From Burkholderia pyrrocinia (GTDB lineage Bacteria; Pseudomonadota; Gammaproteobacteria; Burkholderiales; Burkholderiaceae), in contig NZ_CP011505.1 of the NCBI RefSeq assembly GCF_001028665.1, positions 310,001-374,000 on the forward strand: a stretch of DNA of 64,000 nucleotides, given 5' to 3'. The position numbers and the translations under genes were made by a program. The first letter of the stretch is position 1; every line of letters begins with the position of its first letter. Shown here piece after piece: positions 37,475-46,482 of this stretch. Under the pieces are notes generated by a model. It worked only from the letters and a program-made list of their open reading frames with translations, searched no databases and had not been told where the DNA came from.

Positions 37475-40400
37475 ATGGCGGCCACACCCCGAAGTCAACT
37501 TAAGCGAGTCAACTTGGCAACCTCACATCCGACCAGTTCTCGAGGCATCTCCAGTGGTGGCGCCGCAGCAGCAGGAGGTATTGGGTTTCAGGCCCAGCTT
37601 GGGGCGCTTTTCGGTCTGAAGTTGCTTGCCCAAGTTCCTGTCGACCACGTACTGGAACTGGGGCCGGCCGTTCCTGTCTGGATTCGCTTCGAGACCGAGG
37701 CACCTGTCGACGACATCTTGGTGGCAACGTCGGATGGTGGGTTCATCGCGGTGCAGGCCAAGACGACCGTGAACCTCTCGTCCGGGGCTGAAGGTGGCTT
37801 GGCCAAAACCGTCCAGCAGTTCATTCGACATTGGCTTGTCTGCCGCGATGGTCAGGGCGAACAACTTTGGGATCGCAGCCTCGATCCGAACAAGGATCGA
37901 CTCGTGCTGGCAGTAGGACCCACAGCACCCGCCTCGGTTCGTGTGGATCTCCCGGCAGCGCTGAGATCTCTCTCGCAGCCATCGCCAGCTGCGCTGACCC
38001 AAGACCAGCAAAGGGCACTGGGGGTGTTCGAGACATGCATGCGGGAAGCCTGGAGCAACACTACGACCGAACCATGGAGTTCGATCTTGCTTCGAAGCGT
38101 TGCGCAGATTGTGAGGGTGATGACGTTTGACCCGGCTGGCGCGTACGCCAACGTCATGGAGGGGCTAGCAGCAAGGGTGACGACGACGGATCAGGCTCGA
38201 CCTTTGATCACTGCGCTGAGCCAGATCAGCCAGCGCTGGATGACCGAGCGGAGCGGTGGCGACTTACCTCAGCTGCGGCAAGCCGTCATGCATGCGGGAG
38301 TGCAGTTGTCTGCGCCACCACGCTTCGAAGACGATATCCGTAAGCTTAGGGAACACTCGGCGCAAATTGCCGCCGACTTGCGGTCCTACGAGCAGATCGA
38401 GGGAGCCGAGAGCGTCATCCGAATCACCCGGGAATGTCAGGCAGCCGCCTTAGCCGCGGCTCAAGAAGGATCGCTCCTCTTGATTGGCGAGCCCGGCGCC
38501 GGTAAGAGCGCTGTCATCAACGCGTTGGCCCGTGCTTTGCGGAGCCATGGCGATGTCGTCGAACTCGCAGTCGACCGCTATAGCGTTCAAGATCTCGTTG
38601 GACTGAAGAACGAACTGGGTCTCCAACACGACCTGGTCAAAGTGCTCGAGGCCTGGGACGGACCATCGGGGGGATGGCTAGTCGTCGACGCCCTCGACGC
38701 TACGCGTGGTGGACAGGGAGAGGGCGCGTTTCGAACACTGATCGAGCGTGTTCTCGCTTTGAAGGGGCGCTGGAAAGTCGTGGCCTCGATACGGACGTTC
38801 GACTTGCGCATGGGTGTCCGATTCCGTGAGTTGTTCGTAGGTCGTCCGGCCAACCCGCATTATCGGGATGCCGCATTTTCAACGGTGAGGCATCTGCTTG
38901 TGCCGTCTTGGTCAGGGGAAGAGTTCGACCAGATACTGAACCAAGCGCCAGAACTCCGTACGGCCCTCGATGGCGCCCCAACGAAGCTCCGGCAACTTGC
39001 GCTTGTGCCGTTCAACACACGTCTCATCGGCGAGTTGCTCCGCACAGGAATGGGTGCTGAAGCACTTCGCGAGCTCGCTAACCAAGCGGGCCTGCTGAGG
39101 TTGTATTGGGAGCACCGAGTGACGCCATTGGGGGCGCGCGCCGATGCCTGCTTGCACAGCGTTGTACAAGCGATGGTCGATAGCCGAGCGCTGCGGGCCC
39201 CGGCTCATGTCATCGCTGCCGAAGCGCCCGATGGCTTGGATGAACTTCTTCTCCAGGGCGTGTTAGCCAAGGTCGAGAATGAGCGCTATATCCAGTTCCG
39301 TCACCATCTTCTGTTCGATTATGCTGCCTCGCGGCTTCTTATGGACGTCGATGGACTCGTTTCAGGCGAGGTGCAGTACCTGAAAGCACAGACGATTGGC
39401 CTGTTGCTTGCGCCGGCGATGGGCTTTCTGCTGCAGGAACTCTGGGTGGCACAGCCGGATCACGAGCGCTATTGGATCGCCGTCGAAAGGATGGTCGGCA
39501 ATCCGGAGGGCGACCCAATCCTGCGCAGCGTGGCTGGACGGCTCAGCGCCGAGCTGCCGGAGAATGCTGCAGACACTCATGCCATCGCAAAGCATGTCGC
39601 CGACGGTCGAGATATGGTGCCTACGGCGCTTTGGCACGTGGTGTCTGCGCTGGCGGTGCGCCTAGAAGACCATCCGAATGTGAGTCTCGCGCCGTGGGTC
39701 TCGCTAGCCGGTGAACTCGCTGTCAGCGTCGAGCGAGTTCCTTCCCCACTGAGGACGCTGCTTTACCTCTTGATCAACACGGCGCGTCCGTCTCAGACAG
39801 GTGAGGCAGTCGGTCTTGCGGCAAGATCACTGTTGGGATTCGTGTTTGACCATCCTGAGTTGAGAATCGATGCTGCGCTAGTCATCCCTAACGTCGTCGC
39901 CACTTACGCGACCGCGCCTTCGGAGTCTCGAGCGCTCTTGGAACGAATCTTCGAATCTGAGCGCGCCGATACACACAACTGGGAAGACGTTCCGGCGCTG
40001 TGTCGTGAGATTTCCAAACTGGCCGACGCCGATCCGGATTTCGCTGCGACCGTGTATTCGAAGACCTACGCAGGCACCGTGAAAGACGATGTCACTACTA
40101 GCATGGGCGGTCGAAGTCAGATTCTATCTTTGACGTCGAACTCCAGGCAGGACTACAACATGGCGCTGTACTCGCTGTGCGAGTTCTTCCCGACGTTTCT
40201 GCAGAATCACCCTCGAGAGGCCACCCGAGCGTTTGTGGAATCGGTAGGCCATTACATTCTGCGGGAGCACAAGCCAGCAGAACGCGAAGTTATTACCCGA
40301 ACGATTGATGGCCGGACTCTCCGACTTGAATCTGACCTGAGTTACGTCTGGGGTCACGACCCTGGCAACACGTATGGTCGGGATGGCGACGCCCTGATCG

Positions 40401-42364
40401 CGAAGTTCGTGCCTGCGTTTGTTGCGTTGCCTGAGTCCGATGCTCGCTTGGTTGCAGACCAGATCTCGACTTCATCAGCGTGGGCATTGACATGGGCAAG
40501 GCTCTTTCTTGCGGCAGTGCAACGCAACGATAGCTTGATCGACCAACTTTGGCCGATTGCGGCAGATGAGGCTTGGCTTTCTAATATCAATACCCGGAAG
40601 GATGCGATTGACCTCGTGGCCCGCGGGTACGGGCGGCGCAGCATGGCTGAGCGGGAGGCACTTGAAGCTTCGGTGACGACCTTCTCAATGGAAGGGTACG
40701 CCGATCCGGAAGCAGTCAGGAAACACCTGATTCAGCGTCTGTACAGCCTCATTGGGCCTGATCAACTCGTCACTGAGAGTGCACGTGCCATTCTTGCGGC
40801 CACGCCAGCAGAGGTGGTAGAGCGCAGCCTTCGAAACGAACGACCATATCGCATTACAAGCGGGTTCGGTCTGTCGGAGCCCTTCTACTGGATCGATGGC
40901 CTGGACAGGGATAGGCCTTCGAATATCACCGTCATGGAGGCCGTAGAGGCGGCCCGGGACTACATAGAGGCCAAGCCCGGTCGTCCATCGACCGACGAAA
41001 TGGATACGGCTCGCGCGCTCACGTTGCTTGAGGCAGTCGTTCGTGGCCTAAAGGCTCCTGATTTGGACGAAACGCTGCGTAGCCACAGTGAAGGTGTCAT
41101 CGGCCAAGGATGTGGGCAACTTGCACAGGGCGAGCGCTTGGTTGTGAGAGAGGGCTTCGATCCAACTGACCGCTATCTTGCGCTCGTTCAGATAGCTGCC
41201 ACTTCTGGTAACCCAGAGGTCACCGACGAGACGGAGCATCAGTACGAAGAATCCCAGTCCTGGGGCGGACCTGCGGCTCGCATTGAGGCCGCGACGGCGG
41301 TGCTGGACGTTTGTCTTCAGCGGCCCGACCTATACCCGCGACTTGTAGACTATATCGATCGTTTTCTGGATGATCGCCATCCTGCTGCGCGATCTCAGTC
41401 GGCCGGGCATCTCATTCGATTGTGGGATCTCGATCGGGCTGGTTTCTGGCGGCGCCTCGAGCTTCGTCTTGAACGAGAGACCAACTTTGCGGTCTTGGGC
41501 TCCGTCGTCAATGTGCTGCGGATGGTCATCCATGTCGAGCCCGACCGAAGCGAACGACTGATCATCGCGCTCCTAGAGCGGTATAGCGGCACGGCGAAGC
41601 AGGCTGAACTTGAGAATTCTCTGGCTGACCTCGTTGCGATTCTTTCGGTAACCTATCAGAGAGCCTCAGCTGAGACCATCCTGTCAAGATGGTTGGGCGA
41701 CCCGTCTGTGCACAGTGGAAAGCTCGAAACGATTCTATTCACGCTCCGCGATGCAGTCGTGCTGGGCCTGCATCCTGGTCAATCGGACGAGGGTGTGCTT
41801 CGGCGTCGAGCCCAAGCCCTGCTTCATCGAATCGTCGTCGCCGCGAGCGGACCACTTGCAACGTATGACCCGGGCGTCGCTGTTCCCGACGACCAGGTGC
41901 CGAGATTGAAAGCATGCGTCGGGCTCATCGACAAGGCAGCCATGGAGCTCTATTTTGCGACCGGTCGAGCCAACGGCGGTGCGGGAATCGACGAGACTGG
42001 GTGTGCGATCTATTTGCACGAGGTAGCGTCGACGCTCGAGCTTATTGCAGATCAACCACAGCCGCACACCATTTATCAGCTCCTGCAATTGATGGAGATT
42101 CTGGCTCCGCAGGACCCAGAGCGTGCATTCGATCTGACCGCGCGTGCAATTCGAGGGGGCGGCGCAAAGGGTGGTTACCAATACGAATCGTTGGGCGCCG
42201 AGCTGATGGTGCGACTGATAAGTAGCTTCCTGGCGGATAACAAGGAGATTTTTGGGACTGTTGAACGGCGCCGAGCGCTCGTGGACTGCCTCGAGATCTT
42301 CATGGAAGCAGGGTGGCCGTCGGCAAGAAAGTTGCTCTATCGCCTGCCGGAGCTGCTCCAGTGA
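37475..42364 (+). CDS. Cap4/DUF4297-like nuclease-STAND NTPase-helical repeat protein, candidate phage-defence sensor
   Basis: The 1,629-aa protein has three parts. Residues 30-130 form a PD-(D/E)XK-type nuclease of the Cap4/DUF4297 style: GIGFQAQLGALFGLKLL helix, acidic Glu75 and Asp79/Asp80, and the variant Q94-x-K96 in FIAVQAKTT. Residues 330-560 form a P-loop NTPase: Walker A GEPGAGKS (338-345), Walker B WLVVDALDA (Asp405) and the STAND-type sensor KVVASIRTFD (434-443). The remaining 1,000 residues are helical repeats with no clear motif, the usual position of the trigger-sensing region. The architecture is that of AVAST-type proteins, which recognise phage proteins, oligomerise and cut DNA. 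The ATG at 37475 lacks a ribosome site; an in-frame TTG at 37514 after GCGAG is an alternative. The next gene overlaps by four bases. Confidence 0.75.
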   Translation: MAATPRSQLKRVNLATSHPTSSRGISSGGAAAAGGIGFQAQLGALFGLKLLAQVPVDHVLELGPAVPVWIRFETEAPVDDILVATSDGGFIAVQAKTTVNLSSGAEGGLAKTVQQFIRHWLVCRDGQGEQLWDRSLDPNKDRLVLAVGPTAPASVRVDLPAALRSLSQPSPAALTQDQQRALGVFETCMREAWSNTTTEPWSSILLRSVAQIVRVMTFDPAGAYANVMEGLAARVTTTDQARPLITALSQISQRWMTERSGGDLPQLRQAVMHAGVQLSAPPRFEDDIRKLREHSAQIAADLRSYEQIEGAESVIRITRECQAAALAAAQEGSLLLIGEPGAGKSAVINALARALRSHGDVVELAVDRYSVQDLVGLKNELGLQHDLVKVLEAWDGPSGGWLVVDALDATRGGQGEGAFRTLIERVLALKGRWKVVASIRTFDLRMGVRFRELFVGRPANPHYRDAAFSTVRHLLVPSWSGEEFDQILNQAPELRTALDGAPTKLRQLALVPFNTRLIGELLRTGMGAEALRELANQAGLLRLYWEHRVTPLGARADACLHSVVQAMVDSRALRAPAHVIAAEAPDGLDELLLQGVLAKVENERYIQFRHHLLFDYAASRLLMDVDGLVSGEVQYLKAQTIGLLLAPAMGFLLQELWVAQPDHERYWIAVERMVGNPEGDPILRSVAGRLSAELPENAADTHAIAKHVADGRDMVPTALWHVVSALAVRLEDHPNVSLAPWVSLAGELAVSVERVPSPLRTLLYLLINTARPSQTGEAVGLAARSLLGFVFDHPELRIDAALVIPNVVATYATAPSESRALLERIFESERADTHNWEDVPALCREISKLADADPDFAATVYSKTYAGTVKDDVTTSMGGRSQILSLTSNSRQDYNMALYSLCEFFPTFLQNHPREATRAFVESVGHYILREHKPAEREVITRTIDGRTLRLESDLSYVWGHDPGNTYGRDGDALIAKFVPAFVALPESDARLVADQISTSSAWALTWARLFLAAVQRNDSLIDQLWPIAADEAWLSNINTRKDAIDLVARGYGRRSMAEREALEASVTTFSMEGYADPEAVRKHLIQRLYSLIGPDQLVTESARAILAATPAEVVERSLRNERPYRITSGFGLSEPFYWIDGLDRDRPSNITVMEAVEAARDYIEAKPGRPSTDEMDTARALTLLEAVVRGLKAPDLDETLRSHSEGVIGQGCGQLAQGERLVVREGFDPTDRYLALVQIAATSGNPEVTDETEHQYEESQSWGGPAARIEAATAVLDVCLQRPDLYPRLVDYIDRFLDDRHPAARSQSAGHLIRLWDLDRAGFWRRLELRLERETNFAVLGSVVNVLRMVIHVEPDRSERLIIALLERYSGTAKQAELENSLADLVAILSVTYQRASAETILSRWLGDPSVHSGKLETILFTLRDAVVLGLHPGQSDEGVLRRRAQALLHRIVVAASGPLATYDPGVAVPDDQVPRLKACVGLIDKAAMELYFATGRANGGAGIDETGCAIYLHEVASTLELIADQPQPHTIYQLLQLMEILAPQDPERAFDLTARAIRGGGAKGGYQYESLGAELMVRLISSFLADNKEIFGTVERRRALVDCLEIFMEAGWPSARKLLYRLPELLQ

Positions 42365-43788
42365 TTCGCGAAGTCACGGAGGCAGAGTTCATCGAACGAT
42401 TTGCCGATCTGATCGATCGCTTCGATGCGTCGATCACCCCAGACGCGCGCCCGGAGTTTGCCGGAGCGGAGCCCGGCGATCCTCATGAACACACGACGCG
42501 CATTCATTTTTTGGATGAGCTCGTAGAACTGCTTGGTTGGTCGCTCGGATTGGGTGGGGACATGGCAGAAGAGGCCCGTCTCAAGGGCGAGACGACCACG
42601 TTCATGGACTATCTTGGTGTCAGAGCAGACGCCAATGCTCCAGCCTTACTCATTGAGGCCAAGGCATGGGACAAGGCCTTTCTAGAGCCACGAAAGAGAG
42701 AAGCTTTTGAAGCCCCGACTCTGTTGGGTGAAGGGATCAATCATTGGAGAAGCGGTGGCGAGGCGAAAGACTCTCCGGTGGCGGGGCAATGGCATGCCTA
42801 CATCGATCAAGTGGGCGGCTACGTTAAAGGTCTGAAAGACAGATATGGCCACACGCTGCCCAGGGCCGTGATCACAAGTGGGCAATGGATCGTTGTGTTC
42901 ATTGACCCAGTGCAAGCCTTCGTCGAGGGTACCGTCGAAGACGTCAAGATCAAGATCTTTCAGAAGCAGAATTTTAAGGCTCAGGCCAGCGAGTTGTTTT
43001 CGCTGATATCCAAGAGGGCTCTTGCCGCCGAGACGCCCTTCAGTGTGCGGCCTACACAAGTCTTGAACTACCTCACAAAGGACTTGGTCGTCGCATGTTT
43101 TCACGCGGTTCACGTGAGCTACGAGGCAAGCGGATCACCTGTCTTCGGGCGAAAGCCGCGTGTATTGGTTTATCCCGCGCTGGTGCTGCGTGGAGCGGAC
43201 AACATGCTCCTGACGGTGCTGGAGGAATCTGAGGAGTCCTTGCTCGAATACACGAAGGACGAGATAACGGACGAACTCTCTCTGGGGCCGCACGTCAACA
43301 AGCTTGCTGCCGGCGCCGCTGCGCTACTGGCGCGAACGGGAGAGCAGCTCGACCTTGAGCTTCGGCCCGCGCCGATGGTCAATTTTCCTGGGTTCCCGCG
43401 CGAGCCGATGCACAAACCGGCGGTCACACGGCCGCTGACGCGTTCGAATCCCAGAGAGCGCGATAACTGGATCATCGTCACTGGCCAAGCCCCCCACTTT
43501 GTCAAAACTGGCCCAGACGTGGACTGCAGGTTTCATAAATGGAGCGTCTGCAATGTCGCTCGCCTAGCGGCAGGACCATCTGCGATTTCTAGGCCGGTGT
43601 TGTCGACCCCGAGGGCTCTCTTCATTGACGAAACGCCTCACCACTGCGCCCACCGAGATGTCATTGACCGCAGAGAGCCCCGTTGTCAGATACACATGAT
43701 CGACGCGAGCCTTTGTTGTCGCGGCTGCACTTTTGTCTCAGATTGTTGGCCCGGCAATACCCGCCCGCCGTTGCCGTGTGGCACCTAG
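42361..43788 (+). CDS. PD-(D/E)XK (HsdR-N-like) nuclease with C-terminal Cys/His cluster, partner of the STAND protein
   Basis: The start is the GTG at 42361 within GTGA, overlapping the previous stop, with GGAG 8 bp upstream, so translation is coupled. The product is 475 aa. Residues 45-200 resemble the nuclease part of type I restriction HsdR subunits: RIHFLDELVELLGWSL helix, Asp83 in FMDYLGVR, Glu99-x-Lys101 in LLIEAKAW, then AYIDQVGGYVKGLKDRYG and AVITSGQWIVVFID. The C-terminus (residues 427-462) has a compact cluster His427, His428, Cys429, His431, Cys442, His445, Cys452, Cys453, Cys456 and Cys462, likely a zinc site. No helicase is present. Together with the upstream gene it forms a two-gene module; as effector or accessory it could act on DNA, but the activity is not shown. 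Confidence 0.7.
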   Translation: MIREVTEAEFIERFADLIDRFDASITPDARPEFAGAEPGDPHEHTTRIHFLDELVELLGWSLGLGGDMAEEARLKGETTTFMDYLGVRADANAPALLIEAKAWDKAFLEPRKREAFEAPTLLGEGINHWRSGGEAKDSPVAGQWHAYIDQVGGYVKGLKDRYGHTLPRAVITSGQWIVVFIDPVQAFVEGTVEDVKIKIFQKQNFKAQASELFSLISKRALAAETPFSVRPTQVLNYLTKDLVVACFHAVHVSYEASGSPVFGRKPRVLVYPALVLRGADNMLLTVLEESEESLLEYTKDEITDELSLGPHVNKLAAGAAALLARTGEQLDLELRPAPMVNFPGFPREPMHKPAVTRPLTRSNPRERDNWIIVTGQAPHFVKTGPDVDCRFHKWSVCNVARLAAGPSAISRPVLSTPRALFIDETPHHCAHRDVIDRREPRCQIHMIDASLCCRGCTFVSDCWPGNTRPPLPCGT

Positions 43789-44190
43789 CAGGCTATTGAG
43801 ATGGCAAGACTGAGGCCGTTCCTGAAGCGAGCAGGATGTGCGAGAAAGTCTAGGCTGAAAGTTCCGCGACATCCGGCGCACGTTCGACGTGTTGTTCGCG
43901 AATCTGCGGACCTTCACGCGACGTGACAGCTTTGCAGAGCGTTAATCACCGTTCGCCAGATAGAGTCAAAAGACCGGTATCAGCCTAGAGCGTACATCGC
44001 TTGGCGCTGTCACGACGGCCGCTTTTGGCCGAACGCCGACGCGTCTGCCCCGTGTTCCCCCCCGGTAATCCGCGATGAACCCTTTTGCTTTTGCGGGAAG
44101 GGTGCCGCATCGACCCGCACCAATCGCGCCGCAGATCTCGACGCGCATCGGCGCCGCCGCGACGGCCGTGTTCGCCACGAAAGCGATGAA
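43789..44190. other. Right flank of the accessory island
   Basis: No gene is supported. Several short overlapping minus-strand frames at 43966-44216 lack ribosome sites and family resemblance. Base composition rises from island-like to chromosomal in this stretch, so the right island boundary probably lies near 43960-44060. It may contain decayed remnants. Confidence 0.4.
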
Positions 44191-44216
44191 GTGGCTGCAT
44201 TGAAGATCGCAGCCAC
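44191..44216 (-). terminator. Hairpin at the end of the molybdopterin operon
   Basis: GTGGCTGC (44191-44198) and GCAGCCAC (44209-44216) form a perfect 8-bp stem with a 10-base loop, 10 bp past the moaD stop. The trailing T run on the minus strand is weak (TTCATCG), so termination may be inefficient or the hairpin may protect the 3' end. Confidence 0.55.
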
Positions 44217-44226
44217 CTGATCCGCG

Positions 44227-44484
44227 TTACCCGCCCGTCACCGGCGGAAAAAACGCCACCTCGCTATCCTCCCGCACGACGAATCCGCCCGTCACCATCT
44301 CGAGATTCACGGCCGCCCGCACGGGCCGGTCCATCCGCAGCGCTTCCGCGCTGCGCGCGTCGCGCGCGGCGAGCGTACTGCGCAGCGCATCGACGGTCAG
44401 TTCGCGCGCATCGATCTCGACGATTTCCTCGTCGGTATCGAGTTGCTCGCGAATGCTTGCAAAGTATTTGATTGTCAGTTTCAT
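44227..44484 (-). CDS. moaD: Molybdopterin synthase small subunit
   Basis: The 85-aa protein is a ubiquitin-fold sulfur carrier: it starts MKLTIKYFASIREQLDTDEE and ends in the essential di-glycine (FFPPVTGG) that is adenylated and thiocarboxylated. It delivers sulfur to precursor Z in the heterotetramer with MoaE, encoded 55 bp upstream on the same strand. It is the last gene of the operon and borders the accessory island. Confidence 0.95.
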   Translation of the reverse strand: MKLTIKYFASIREQLDTDEEIVEIDARELTVDALRSTLAARDARSAEALRMDRPVRAAVNLEMVTGGFVVREDSEVAFFPPVTGG

Positions 44485-44539
44485 CGCGATGTCTCGAACG
44501 GAATCTGCGGAATCGGAAAATACAAAGCGGGCGCGGCGG

Positions 44540-45112
44540 TCAGCCCCAGCGCCGCATCGCCTGGTCGTCGTGCACCTTCGCCTCGACCCAGCCGGATTCG
44601 CCGTCGTGGCGGATCTCCTTCTTCCAGAACGGCGCGTGGGTCTTCAGGAAGTCCATCAGGAATTCGCACGCATCGAACGCGGACCCGCGATGCGCGGCGG
44701 CCACCACGACCAGCACGACCGCCTGGCCGAGCGGAATGCGCCCGACGCGGTGCACGATCCTGACCGCTTCGAGCCGCCAGCGCGCGCTGGCTTCCTCGAC
44801 GATGCTCCACAGGGCCTGTTCGGTCATCGTCGGGTAGTGCTCGACCTCGAGTGCGACGACGTCGTCGACGTCGCCTTCCTTGCGCACGACACCGAGGAAA
44901 TTCACGACCGCGCCGACATTCGGATTGCGAACGATCGGTGCAAGCTCGGCACCCGCGTCGATCGCCGCATACTGCACGCGCACCTCGAAGCCGGCAGAAA
45001 TGGCCGGGGGCGGTTCGGTGTGCGGTTCGGTCGTGTCGGCGGATTGGCCGTGGCTGCCGGCGCGCGACGGATCGTCCGGCAGCCCGGCGCGGGATTCGGT
45101 GAAGCTCGTCAT
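44540..45112 (-). CDS. moaE: Molybdopterin synthase catalytic subunit
   Basis: The ATG at 45112 gives 190 aa. The first 45 residues are a hydrophilic extension rich in Ser, Pro and Thr, longer than in most MoaE proteins; an internal start is possible but no other Met suits. The MoaE core has NPNVGAVVNFLGVVRKEG, ALEVEHYPTMTEQALWSIVE, HRVGRIPLGQAVVLVVVAAA and FLKTHAPFWKKE, including the catalytic lysines. It inserts two sulfurs into cyclic pyranopterin monophosphate. The gene lies between moaA and moaD. Confidence 0.93.
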   Translation of the reverse strand: MTSFTESRAGLPDDPSRAGSHGQSADTTEPHTEPPPAISAGFEVRVQYAAIDAGAELAPIVRNPNVGAVVNFLGVVRKEGDVDDVVALEVEHYPTMTEQALWSIVEEASARWRLEAVRIVHRVGRIPLGQAVVLVVVAAAHRGSAFDACEFLMDFLKTHAPFWKKEIRHDGESGWVEAKVHDDQAMRRWG

Positions 45113-45158
45113 GACGGTTCTCCTGTAGGCGGTGCGTCCTGTGTCGCGCGGCGGCCCG

Positions 45159-46283
45159 TCAGCCGCCGACGAGCGACATGCGCACGGTCGGATAGGTCTT
45201 GCCCGGCGCGCGGGCCGGCCGTGCGGCCCGGCGCTCGGAATAGCGGTCGTCGCGCCGCGTCCAGCGATCGCGTACGGCGGCGGCGAGCGCGTCGACCGGC
45301 GCCGCATCGTCGAGCCACGGCCGCAGGTCGGTGCCCTGGGTTGCGAACAGGCACGTATAAAGCTTGCCGTCGGCCGACACGCGTGCGCGCGAGCAGGTGC
45401 CGCAGAACGGATGCGACACGCTCGCGATGAAGCCGACCTCGCCGGCGCCGTCGATGTGCGCGCAACGGATCGCGGTCGCGTCGTGCCCCGGTTCGCCGAC
45501 GAGCACGAGCGGATAGTGCTCATCGATCAGCTCGCGCATCTGCGCTGCTCGCACAACCTTGTCGCCGGACCAGAAGCTCGCGCCGCCGACGTCCATGTAT
45601 TCGATGAAGCGCACGGCCACGCCGCTATGCCGGAAGTGACGCACGAGCGGCAGGATCTGGTCGTCGTTCGCGCCGCGTTCGATCACCGCATTGACCTTGA
45701 CCGGCGCGAGTCCGGCCGCATGCGCGGCTTCGATGCCGGCCAGCACGCGCGACACGGGCACGTCGGCGTCGCTCATCCGGCGAAACACCGCGTCGTCGAG
45801 CGCATCGAGGCTCACGGTCACGCGCGACAGTCCCGCGTCGCGCAGCGAGCGTGCTTTCGCGGCGAGCAGCGAACCGTTGGTGGTCAGCGCGATTTCGACG
45901 GGCTTGCCGTCGACGGTCGTCAGTGCCGCGAGCCGTTCGATCAGCGCTTCGAGATTGCGGCGCAACAGCGGCTCGCCGCCGGTGATGCGGATTTTCTCGA
46001 CGCCGAGCGACGTGAACGCGCGTGCGATCTTTTCCAGTTGCGCGAACGACAGCCGCTCGGACGACGGCATGAATGCGTAGTCGGCACCGAAGCTTTCGCG
46101 CGGCATGCAGTAGCCGCAGCGGAAATTGCACTGGTCGATGACGGACAGGCGCAGGTCGCGCAGCGGGCGGCCGAGCGTGTCGGTCGTGCGGGGGAAGGCG
46201 CCGGGCGATGCGCCGCCGGAGGAAGCGGCGGCGGCCGGCGTGGCGGAGACGATGGCATTCACGATCGGTTCGTCGGCCTGCAT
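45159..46283 (-). CDS. moaA: GTP 3',8-cyclase (radical SAM)
   Basis: The start at 46283 gives 374 aa with the radical SAM motif CNFRCGYC (Cys52, Cys56, Cys59), the SAM-binding RITGGEPLLRR, and the second cluster cysteines in HPFCGTCSRARVSADG and LYTCLF. It ends in the conserved Gly-Gly (SLVGG). MoaA with MoaC makes cyclic pyranopterin monophosphate from GTP. The first 30 residues are an Ala/Ser-rich extension. A longer start at 46340 is possible. moaC is not in the window. Confidence 0.95.
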   Translation of the reverse strand: MQADEPIVNAIVSATPAAAASSGGASPGAFPRTTDTLGRPLRDLRLSVIDQCNFRCGYCMPRESFGADYAFMPSSERLSFAQLEKIARAFTSLGVEKIRITGGEPLLRRNLEALIERLAALTTVDGKPVEIALTTNGSLLAAKARSLRDAGLSRVTVSLDALDDAVFRRMSDADVPVSRVLAGIEAAHAAGLAPVKVNAVIERGANDDQILPLVRHFRHSGVAVRFIEYMDVGGASFWSGDKVVRAAQMRELIDEHYPLVLVGEPGHDATAIRCAHIDGAGEVGFIASVSHPFCGTCSRARVSADGKLYTCLFATQGTDLRPWLDDAAPVDALAAAVRDRWTRRDDRYSERRAARPARAPGKTYPTVRMSLVGG

Positions 46284-46482
46284 GAAGTAAGCGGTTGGGC
46301 GTCGCCGATCGGCCGCGTGCGTGCCGACGTATCGGCGCACAGGTCGTGGCGAGCCTCATCGTGAGCATAGTCCGCCGGACTTTTCCGGCAGGGACACAAT
46401 CGCGCCCGTATTGCAGGAATACAGTTCACCGTGCGGGATGCGTGGCGAATATGCTGCATCGGGCGGTTATCAGGCGTCGCGC

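Noticed and set aside
43966..44216. Three overlapping minus-strand frames after the island
   Set aside because: They use GTG or no clear starts, overlap in all frames and show no recognisable product.
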